Assembly (NCBI GenBank): GCA_035041965.1
Contig: JAPYMA010001877.1
Location: forward strand, 97,927 to 161,926
DNA length: 64,000 nt
Direction of reading: 5' to 3'
DNA from: Anisakis pegreffii
Taxonomy: Eukaryota; Nematoda; Chromadorea; Rhabditida; Anisakidae
Positions within the stretch are counted from its first letter, which is position 1. Every line of letters begins with the position of its first letter. Below the pieces are notes generated by a model. The model was given only the letters and a program-made list of their open reading frames with translations. It had not been told where the DNA came from and searched no databases. Below, piece by piece: positions 48,607 to 59,400 of this stretch. Position numbers and translations under genes: made by a program.

Positions 48607-50982
48607 TTAAGCAAATCGAACAGTACCTTTTTTTCATTTCATTTCACTGTAGGCGCATCGTTTCACTTGGTAAACAAAATTTGACATCGTAAAAATACAA
48701 TTTGAAAAGAGAATTGGGGATAGAAATTAAGTCATCACATTTTAAAATTCAATATAAATCACATCAATACATTATAATAGAATCACTTTGTTGGTCTAAT
48801 ATATTGGTAAGAATAAGTCTGTGTCCAATGAAACTGTGTTGGGATGATGATAATAAATAATTGATATCAAAATATTCTTAAGGGATATAAGATCAAATTT
48901 TCAAATGTTCCATGACTTTAGATAGATTGGAATCGAACATGCGCACTGATAAAACATCGCAATCAATTGTATTGTTGCTATAAAGACGCAACGGAAAGAA
49001 TCAATCGAATCATCCTTACCATCATCTTCCACAGGCATAAAATAGCGCAAGCATACGCTACTTTCGTTGGTCAGCGTCTCAGCGAGCTGCTTTCTTTGAG
49101 ACATAAGCTAACTCGTTTGTCCACTAGGGGCGCAATAGCGAATACAGTGCTATTGCCCATCACTGATCAACAGTATTATTACCAATATTATTATTAATAT
49201 AATTACATTCATGCTATTTTCTTCCATTATTTTAGTAATTATTATCTTTATTATAATCATTATCATTATTTTTACTAAAATTATTGTAATCATTATCATT
49301 AGTACTTTTATTATTATTATTATTATTCGTGTTGATCGTGCTCTGAACATCTGTAATAGTAATTCATAGAAATCATCTGCATTTTACGTCAGCAATAAAT
49401 GTTTACGCGTTGAAGAATTGAGTCGACATGACGGAATTAATTCATTCTGAACCAGTGGTTCCCTCTTTTTCAACCAACGTACCTTCAGGCAGAATTTCTT
49501 TGGCAACGCTCCTCAATCGCATTCGATTCCAATCATCAAATTTAATTCATCGTTAGCAAATGATGGCAGACGATTCAACGAATCGATCCTCACAAATTAA
49601 TGTTCGCTATGATTAAGGCGAATACTTGCCTAAGGTATTTCGAAAGTGTAAGAACGCCTCTGAATGGATCGCTAATGCTGAATGAGTCACCCTCCCTTAT
49701 ATGAGCAGGTCAGATCTTCAATGGGGTTTTTCGTAGGCATTAATCCATTTTGAAACATGCCTGATTATGATATACGAGGCACTGCTTCCCATCGTATTTA
49801 ATGTCGTCATGCAAAGAGACGTTGAGGGCTTTCATTTTTATATGGTAGGCAGTGAAGGTACAGAGGGAGCGATCCGCATTTATATTTTTTCCCAGCTGTT
49901 TCGCGGTCTTCATTCTCACATTTCGCCGGTTTGATGCGGCTGTCAAATTTCATCGTTGCTTTTATATTACAAGAAAAGACATGATAGAAACAGCAGCGTC
50001 AGATAGTTTTTGAAAACTTTGAAAGAACAGATAGATACTAGCCGCCTAGGTATGTTCACCGCCTCAAAGAGAAATGAACGCCCACAGGACTCCTTGCATT
50101 GCGATAACATCCTCATGGGGCGACATCGCCCTCACTGGCAGACGTCATTCTGGAGTGATCACAATGGAAAACACTCTGCTTCGGTTTACGAACAAACTGT
50201 TGAGATGAGCCATACACGAACTACGGTAAGAACAGTTTAAACGATGAAACATGACAAAATAGAACAGTTTGAAATTTCGGAGGGCGCTAACAGAACAGCT
50301 CAAAACAACTTTCAAGAAACGAAAATGGCGAAAGAGAGAACAGGACAGTTGGGAAGCGGAAGAGAACAGAATAGAATAATTCGCCAAAAGTGTGGAACAG
50401 AAACATCACTGAATGAGTGGTCCTGGACTACTAACGTTATGAAGAAGTAGTTTTGTGCAAGTTCATAACATTTTATTAATGTGTTCTTGAAAACAGTACG
50501 GTGATCGTTAGTAGTGTTCAGAATGCAGACCCCACCCAGAATAGCGGGTGAATTCCGGAAGTACTCCAGCCGACGGAAATCTCCTCTTCCTGAGTTCAGG
50601 TAATACGTCAATAACCGATGTCATCGCTTGATGAGCAATTCTGGATTGGCTCCGTTCCTCCGATCAAAATTCAAAATTTTCGGTCGAATTCTAGTCGACA
50701 ACATTCTGATTCGGTGGGTAATTACCGGGCATCAGCAATCATCGGAAATCCGAAAAATGATCAAACCGAACGTTCGATCAGAATACGAACGGATTTCGGT
50801 CGGTTTTCATCACTCAAATAAACCAGTCTTCTCATTGTTCCTGTCGAAAACTCGAACCCTGGATGAAACTGAATGAAGAAATAACTGATCACGTGGTTGT
50901 CTGATCTGATTCAATCTCGCGCTTATTCGGGATACTGATCTCCAGGGGCTGATTGAAATCAAAGCACAGCAGTACAAGAAGG
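48607..50982. other. Repeat-rich noncoding stretch
   Basis: Contains the ATT/ATC-rich low-complexity run (49179-49330), a GAACAG-rich patch (about 50240-50405) and a GATTTCGGTCGG-type patch (about 50665-50820). Open frames here have low complexity or no motif; no gene is recognised. Confidence 0.45.
49179..49330 (+). repeat. ATT/ATC low-complexity run
   Basis: Nearly pure A/T sequence built of ATT, ATC and AAT triplets, ending in five successive ATT units. A degenerate trinucleotide microsatellite. Confidence 0.85.
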
Positions 50983-52430
50983 CGTAAGAACCTCTTCTCT
51001 AAATGCCCTATAACGAACTTATCCGGCTTGCGGTACATGCAGTGTTTATTCGTGCTCGACTAATTTTTCCTTTATCATGTGAATGTTTGATTTGAAAATC
51101 TGTTACTTGATTTTTGCAAATGTGAATTGTACACCAATATTCTGCACAAACTAACTATATTGGGAAGGGAGCAGTGAACATACAGATGAAATAAGCTCCA
51201 TGATGGGCAATGACGTCATCGATCTTCTTTTCAACTATTCATGTTTGCCAAACCGCGAATTGCATTCAATGTGTAATGGACGGATTCGCAGACGGAATAT
51301 GAGCATTGCAAAATTGCCGAAATAAGCATTCCAATATGTTGAGATCTTGAAAGTGATCATACAGCGCAATTTGGTCACTCAAATTAATTACCCAAGTTTG
51401 AGGTCTGGAAAGGCAAATCGAAGACGAGATTTCAACCCAAGCAAATCAACAACCAAGTTGTCAAGTCCCAAATCCAATAAATCAAACCAAATCAAATTCA
51501 ATCCCAATCACCAGATCTCAAACTGTAGTGTGTCGTAATTGTGTCATTTCTTTGTTAAACAGCGCGAACAGTTCAAATCAACTCGTGGTCGCCGTTCGGA
51601 TCAAGCACCGTGAATTTCTCAAACACCACAACCACCCAATTACCGTCATCCAATCTCAAAAGAGTTAAGGTCGTAATCAAAGAGTGCACCTCCAAATTTC
51701 CACATCCTGTCCCAAATATATAAATAAGGTCAAAACCCAAGTTCCTTTCCCAAACATCCCTCCCAATCAATCTCACTCCAATCCTTAACGAATCAACAAA
51801 GCAAACAATTGAACGCACAGGCCGGCCTAAATAAATAAATTCTCAAATCAAGTAAGCAAATTATCTTCATCAATAAATTACAATCGACTTCGTTGGACAA
51901 TTCAACTCAACCATCAACGTCGGCGATCTGTTGGTTCTGTTAAGTGATTCATTTATCATTGAGCTAGTTAAGCTAGTTGAGACCACATTGAGGATATCGT
52001 TTCGTTAAGAATAATATTTCGTTTTACTGTAATCACTTGATAATCTTCCAATTTCTCTTTTTTGTTGAAGTAATATTATATTATCTCTGTTATTCGTCTA
52101 TTGTTGAACTGTTTTGTTAATCATTACTTTATTACCAATTTATCTTTATAAATTGTTATCTGACGGCTACGAGTCAAGACAAGGTACCCACATACAATCA
52201 CAATCAACCCCTAGCCGCCACATCTCCAATTCTATGCTCATAGAATCTCTTAGGGATTTTATCCTTCCACCAAACGTCCACTAAACAGTTTGAGACTGAT
52301 GCACATAGCTGTTTCACAAATCACACACGTTTTGCATGGCACCATATCAACTTATAACATTCATGAGCCGTATGAATGATGCATGTGATGATATGAACAT
52401 CAATTTTGTTAATAGTGCAACCGCACAGAC
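50983..52430 (+). repeat. Direct repeat copy 1, interrupted
   Basis: The two outer parts (about 50983-51379 and 52221-52430) match 53795-54424 closely; for example both carry ACCAATATTCTGCACAAACT and AAACAGTTTGAGACTGATGC. The middle part (51380-52220) is absent from the other copy, so this copy is split by an insertion. Confidence 0.85.
51380..52220 (+). mobile_element. Insertion, possible solo LTR
   Basis: About 841 bases present in copy 1 but missing from copy 2 of the surrounding repeat. It is C/A-rich in its first half and T-rich in its second. It holds TATATAAATAAGG (about 51717) and AATAAATAAA (about 51826), the TATA-then-polyadenylation order of an LTR. No protein-coding capacity is seen. 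Exact ends and a target duplication could not be fixed: a TG start at about 51524 and an ACA end at about 52222 is one option. A deletion in the other copy is the alternative. Confidence 0.45.
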
Positions 52431-52765
52431 TTTATATTAATATGTTTGCAATTCGCTGATAGCAAACGAAACTGTTCAACGAGGCCATCAACTATGCATC
52501 AAAATCGCCAAGGGACCATGAAAGCTCGGTGAAATTTCGCCATTATGCAATTAGACGTAATGTGCTTGCAATTTACGATTTATACTGTATAATAATCTCC
52601 TACAAATAAACTCGAAAAATGCAATCAATTTTTCACAATCGGTGCAATCGTAAGCAGTCGGTGATTGACTTGTACTCTGAAATCAATTTCAGTTGATTTT
52701 CTCAACTTGTTTTGTGTATTTCGCAGTTGCGCAAAGCTGCGATACTTCGGTGAGGGATATGAATG

Positions 52766-52798
<33 letters not shown>

Positions 52799-53794
52799 AA
52801 TTGTCTTCATTTCGATCGGAACTCTAATGTACGGATCATCTATCTCCCTCTCGTTTACTTGCCTTCTATTCATGACTATTGTTATTCGTGACTAGACCGG
52901 TCATGACTCGTATGGAGCGTTTTCTAACAAACGCACACTCTGAGTACGATTATCTTGCCTAACAATAAGTGTATCGAGTTGTTTGACTCGAATATAATAG
53001 AAGGCATCATTGGTGTTATATGCTTGCATAGAGGTGTTATGAAAAGTATTGCTAGTGTTATGTGAGCATTAGAAGAGTGAAGCGATTGTTCGTTGAAGGC
53101 TCGTCGTTGAGAGTATAACAAACAAACACACAAACACACAGTGACGATCGATAGAATAATAATACATCTGAGCCATATCGAGCAAAGCAGCAGCACTACA
53201 AATAAAGTGTTCATACACATATAACAGACATCATAACAACGCATCGCCTAACTCATTACTACTATAAGTGCGCGCTGCGGTTTAACAACCTCTTAACATC
53301 ACATAAGTACTAGCGTAGTTAATTCAACAGCAGACACTCTTTACCTCATTCTAACACTTTCGTATCATCCTCCTCTCTATCGATAATATAGTAACTCATC
53401 TCTGTTCATATTATACAACAATATTCTTATGCTAAATGTATCGTTAGTATGCCGAATGAACAATGTTATTATCAGCGTAGTTTTCTTTAAATCATTGCCA
53501 TTCATTTCTGAATTATGTGTGTGTTATTATTGGAGTGATTGCGCTGTTACATTGATCAACATACCAGCTACATTTATTCTTATGGCCGTTTTGATAATGC
53601 AGTTTGATAGGCACGCCGAAAACTGGATAGACAACGTCCGATGTTGGACGACCGATGTGTGCAGTAGTGCCGACGACCGCTAGTGTTCGGAGGCTTGCGG
53701 ACATCGGATTGAAGCGCATTTAATCTTTAATTTATTCGTCCCAATATTTCAAAGAGCTAGATTGAAATTAAAATCACATTAGTGTGCGAGAAAA
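52431..53794. other. Spacer between the two direct repeats
   Basis: Noncoding. Contains the GT microsatellite at 52768-52796 and A/C-rich runs near 53120. No gene is recognised. Confidence 0.45.
52768..52796 (+). repeat. (GT)n microsatellite
   Basis: 29 bases of uninterrupted GT dinucleotides. Confidence 0.95.
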
Positions 53795-54424
53795 TGTAAG
53801 AACCTTTCGTTAAATGCCGCATAGCGCACCTCATACTTATCCTATCCAGCTTGCAATGTCTATTCCTGCTCAACTATTTTTCCTTTACTCCATAACTGTC
53901 TGCTTTGAATGTCTGCTGCTCAGTTTTTGCAAATGTGAATTGTACACCAATATTCTGCACAAACTAACTATATTGGGAAGGGAGCAGTGAAAATACAGAT
54001 GAAATAAGCTCCATGATGAGTTGGAATCATTCATTACGTCTGAAACAATGACATTATCGATCTTCTTTTCAACTATTCATGTTTGTCAAACCGCGAATTG
54101 CATTCAATGTGTAATGGACGGATTCGCAGACGGAATATGAGCATTGCGAAATTGCCGAAATAAGCATTGCAATATGTCGAGATCTTGAAAGTGACCATAC
54201 AGCGCGATTTGGTCACTGCATCTCCAATTCTATGCCAATAGATTTTATCCTTCCAACAAACATCCACTAAACAGTTTGAGACTGATGCACAAATCACATA
54301 CGTTTTGCTTATCACCATACCAACTTATTCATTTATAACATTCGAGCTGCAGTCATGAGCCGTATGAATGATGCATGCGTATGACGAATATGAATAGCAG
54401 TTTTGTGGTTAGTGCAACTGCATA
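53795..54424 (+). repeat. Direct repeat copy 2, uninterrupted
   Basis: Continuous counterpart of 50983-52430. Its sequence TTTGGTCACTGCATCTCC spans the point where copy 1 carries the 841-base insert. Confidence 0.85.
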
Positions 54425-55678
54425 AAATTATGTTATTTGACACTATCGCGAAAGCGATATATTCGTCAACGATTGCAAGTTGATATGGTGAATGTGTAAG
54501 GAATTGCCGAATACAATTGCAAAGAATTTGATAATCTCATTAATATCTCTTATGTTATAACAACTGTGACTGTCGGCTATGGCGGTCATCCTAATTGCCG
54601 TAATTTGCAGTTAAATTCGCTCTCCTACACACAATTGCTTTCGCACGAAAACAGGCCTAACATGCTGTGTAATTCTCAACTTTATCCTTAACATGACCAG
54701 TGAACTCCGAAAATATTCAGCCAAATTTCTCACGGTTTCTTCCAGACATTTCAGCAGCCTGATCGCGAAATTAGTGGATTGGCTTTATCGAGTATCGTTT
54801 TAGTATGAACTGGCGCTATTTCTTCAAATAGTGGCGTTTACAGCGAAATGTTTCGCCATTTTTTCGTCAGCGGCGCTACAAGTGGATCATTTTATAGCGG
54901 AACAAAAAATTTTTTAAGCGAATTAGCGATTAGTGAAGCTTCTTTTTTTCAGTAGCATGCTCATCATTGGAATTACTCAATTCAGTGCTTTCCTTATCCA
55001 TACTTACCGAATTCCGCGGGCGTGAAGTTAACTTTTTAAAATCGCCATTAAATAGTGTATTTCACTGGATCTTTGAGCGACATTGCGACTTCATTTGCCG
55101 TAGCTGATCTCATCCGACTGGTGGCACCGCTGCTGATGTATTTGTTGACAAATCTGGTTTCCGATCTGGTAGCCACTAGGACGAATCTCATCCTGAATGT
55201 GACTAGAAATGATTGAACTGTTGAATTCCAGGTGGGGCGAGAGCCGCAAATCGAGAAAAGTACAACTCAAATCTTATTGAAAACCTATGACCGTCATGTC
55301 ATGCTTTATAACTTATAGGCTACAGCAGTAGCCATCACCATCGAATCAGACGATTGTGATCGGATAATAATGAAGGATGACATCGAATAATAATGAGTAA
55401 CGTTAGATTCGCTGATACAGTACCATAACTGAAATGTCTCATGTCCAGACTACTCATATCTTGTCACGCCCTTCCATCCTCGTAACCATTTCGTATATTT
55501 TTGATGATGAACCTGAAAAAGACCTGTTCATGCATCTGGCGAAAGAAAATTTCCAACTCATTGAACCGCATTTGAATTGCATGTAGTACTCAATCAGAGT
55601 AAACCCGTGTCTTTTGTGATATCGTTTTCGATTTGATGCCTTATTCAAAGTATGTCATAATGAGACTGCGTCGTTTAT
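54425..55678. other. No gene recognised
   Basis: Spacer between the direct repeat and the mariner-type element. Short frames only, with no splice-supported exon and no array. Confidence 0.45.
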
Positions 55679-56383
55679 TACAAAGGGTGGGGCAAAATGA
55701 TGTGACACATTGGCGGGTTTAATAAAAGCAAAATGAAACAACGAAGAAAGTGTTCTTGTTTTCCGAATGTACGTATGATGCCATTTTTTCAGTACAGGAA
55801 CTCGGCGAAAGAGACCATGAGAATTGTCGTATTTTTTTAAGAAGACAGTCTTACAGTGACTGATAATTCTGAACGATGTTGTGTGTTGCTAGACAATTTT
55901 ATGGGACCTTGATTGGATGAACTTAACGATAGAAACAATGTTTTCTCTGAACAAGTTGGTGTAACAGCCCACACTTCTAAACGATCGATGGAAATTAGGA
56001 AGGAAATTTCATTCTCGCCCATTTGTTTTCATTGCGTACTGATACTGGTTGGCCCGTCGGATCATCTAATCTAAACCCGTTTGATTTTTTAATGGAGATC
56101 CTTGAAATCAAAAGTATACTATCATCGCCGTAGGTTGGTTGAACAATTAAAAAATACCATTCGTCAAAAATTTGTTGCCATTCCACATGAAATGACCCGT
56201 CCGGTTATGGAAAACTTTCACGAGCGTCTTCGACAGTCTGTGGACAATAACGGCAAACTTTTAACTGGTGTAATTTTTCAAACGAAATGCAACAAAGTGG
56301 CACAAACATTTTTTCACATTAATTATTCCATTTCGCTTTCATTGAACCCATCAGTGCGTCACCTCATTTTGCTACACTCTGTA
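55679..56383 (+). mobile_element. Defective mariner/Tc1-type transposon
   Basis: About 0.7 kb bounded by TA dinucleotides and terminal inverted repeats: left from 55681 (GGGGCAAAATGATGTGACAC), right ending 56381 (its reverse complement reads TGTAGCAAAATGAGGTGACG). Inside on the plus strand are remnants of an IS630/mariner transposase: TAHTSKRSME at about 55957, WPVGSSNLNPFDF at about 56050 (family WPxRSPDLNPxDF), then in another frame KSKVYYHRRRLVEQLKNTIR and MENFHERLRQSVDNNG (56102-56270). Length is about half that of a complete element; the N-terminal half with the DNA-binding helices is largely gone and there is at least one frameshift, so it cannot encode its own transposase. Confidence 0.85.
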
Positions 56384-56417
56384 TTTGTGGATTTGTTCCC
56401 CTATTCATCCCTTCTCT

Positions 56418-56426
56418 AGATTTCAG
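56418..56426 (+). promoter_or_regulatory. Probable trans-splice acceptor, Myb/SANT gene
   Basis: TAGATTTCAG ends at 56426, 43 bases before the ATG at 56470, with no open exon upstream. Confidence 0.45.
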
Positions 56427-56469
56427 GAGCTGATTCAAGAATTCTAGCGTGAAATTTAACGAAATTTCC

Positions 56470-59400
56470 ATGGCGAGTAATTTTACTGATAAGAATTATC
56501 ATTATTTAGTCTCACCAGATGCTGAATATTGCATAAAATCAACTGTGGTTGAGTTGAATGATAACACGAAAGCAGTTGAATCAGGTGATCACAAATACAG
56601 AGGATTGCCACAGGTCTCGTTGGGGATGCCTACGGAAAGCAATGGAAATGGTGAGCGAGCATTTATGTATTCAGTCAGCAGTTAGAACTGTTATCGCTGT
56701 CACAATATTCCTGCTGTTGCGTTTGTGCCTTCTTTTGCGCACAGTGAACGATACCAGCTCGACAAATCATCCGCTTCTGGCCTTATCATTCATTTTGCGA
56801 TCACACAAGTGTACGGACTACTGTTCGATATTGGCCAATAATTTCTGGGGCAAAGGACCCGAAATAAATCCAGATCTTTCACTGATGTGAGATTGATACA
56901 GACAGATCTTTCATTGCCCAACAACTCCCCACAGGTTCACGGTATCACTATGGGCCAGTTGTTCATTTATTGTTAGTAGGAAACAAGTTGGATAGCTGGA
57001 GTGTAACGAATCAAAACATTCCTCTGATCACGTTCGCTATTCAGGTGAGGACATTAGGAATATCGAGAGAAAACGCTCGATAATCGAGTTGTTCTGAACT
57101 GAGCACGCAAATCAGTAATTGATTAATTCTAACATTCCGTGATTGTTGCACTTGACGAACATGTTCCCTGTCTGACACAAAGAGAATGCAGCCCGTCGAG
57201 GTGTTAACAAATAGCTAATCATATACGCTTCCCTTTTTCGTTTGTGTTTACCTTGGGGTCATTCCAGCCAAACAGTCCGCAAATGATAACGTTCACGCGT
57301 TTGTTCAACCGTACACACTTCATCTTTATATAGGCGGTTCGGAACGAAACTTTTATAAAATGGTAAGGTGGAAGACGCTGATTTACACTCACTTATTTTC
57401 GCTTTTTTAAGATTCTGCGAATGGAAAGAATGCAGCCCAGAAGAGGAGTCGAACCAGGCAAAGTATGTGGTTGTTTCAATCCGATTTCAATTTTTTAATA
57501 TTCATTGCGTTCTTCTCCTTCTCGCCATAAACGAGTCATGTTGAACTGAACGCTACGCCATTCTGATTTCAAGATGAAATGTTTTCTTCAGTGCATATCG
57601 TTTACCAATTGAAAGATATTCAGCTGGTATAAGTGGCATTAGGGTGGATCAATAAGAAACAATGAAACTTCATTAAAGATATCCATTAAAAAATTTAGAG
57701 CATCATCGCAATAGACTTCGCAGAACGGTCCGAGAATATGCATTGAAAACGATTTTCCTGTACAGAGATGAAATCCACACTGCAAGTGGCGCATTCAGGT
57801 CGATGTCAGATGAAAAGCGTAAGGAGTTGTGGGACGATATCTGCATTAGGTAATTGCTTTGCACCGCAGATTCTATGAGTTCCTTTGATCACGACGCAAT
57901 CGAATGTTTCAGAGTTTTGAGCAAATATCCGGCTGCAACGGTCACTCCGGACTCACTGAAGTCGTTATGGCGCACAGCACTCTGGAAAGTTAAAAGGAAC
58001 AGATCATTTCTACAAGAGTGAGTTCCAGCTGTCAGTTTTGTCAACATCGTAAGAAATCAGTTACTGTTAGAATATTTGGTAGGAGTGCAGAAAACTTGAA
58101 GGACATTAGAAAAAATTTTCATTGAAAACTGTTCGCAATTCTGCTTGATCTTAAACACTATCCATTTGTTCGCATCGGAAATTTCCTTTCGAATGTGTTC
58201 CCTAATTTCGTGAAACCATTTTCACTTCATGCGGGAACCTCTGGAATAAGAAAAATTAGGTTTGACTTATAAATTCATCGATTTCGAAGTTACTTCCGTA
58301 CTTTATGTGAGAAATAAATGTCTTTCCAACTTCACACTGTCAACGGTATTTCACTGTTCGATGAAATTGCTCATCAGTGGTGATGGCAATCGAGCGAAGT
58401 ACGGCCGGCAAAATACGACAAATTTCGGTCGGAAATCCAAGATTCGGATTCCGACAGAGGAATTCCGAAGTTCCGTTGGAACACTGGATTCCTAGCGAAC
58501 TTCGCTTTTAATATTGCAAAAATGATTCGGTCGGATTGCGGCCAATATGAAATTTCATTCGGAAGACAGCACTGTTGTTCAGTTCTTGCTTGACTTCGTC
58601 GATGTAAGAGTGACGCTATCTGGTTGGGTATTAATGGCTGAATCCACGTGTTGAATGGCTTTGCTCCTACTTGGTACCACTGGGAAGATAGAGTTGTGTT
58701 ATTTGTTGTTGGAAGAGTTGAGTTAAAGCCAGCGCTCATTCAGGTACGTGACACGACTCGATAATGGTCTCGTTGCTGACGATGGCATTACATCCTCGTT
58801 CAGTGATATTGAAATACAAATGTTTCGTTGGTTGTATGAGAACATGGCTCTTCAGCCGAGTGCTTATCTCGCCGAAAATTGGGTAATATTGTTCTTTTTC
58901 AATCATTTTTGCTCATAAATGCCAACCTACATCCAAGCAAATAAATCTCGAAAATGTTTTTTTTTTCTGGTGGTAGCGGTTCTCCTCACGCGTATCATTG
59001 ATTTCATTACTCGGTCGCTTTCTTTCTTACGGATTTAAAGATTACTTTATAAATGTACCAATATTGCAGATATCCCAATCAACATATCCGGTGTCTCGCT
59101 CTGATGCAGCGAATGATGTCAATGACCTGTCAGCATTTCAACGTTCGAATTCATCTTGTAGTGTTGCGGAAAGCGGTGATTCGATAACGCTAATTGAGGA
59201 TGATTCAAGACAATCGCATACGACCAATGCGGCACCGTCTGTTGTTCCTCCCCATTGTCAGTTTAATTCAGTAGCAGATGCCATTCAACCAGGTACTTCC
59301 CGTATTATTATTATTGTGATTCGATTCGGTCCATTCATTTTTCTTTTCGTCTTCATGCAACTCACTAATTGTGAGAGCATTGTGTGCTTCACTATCGCTT

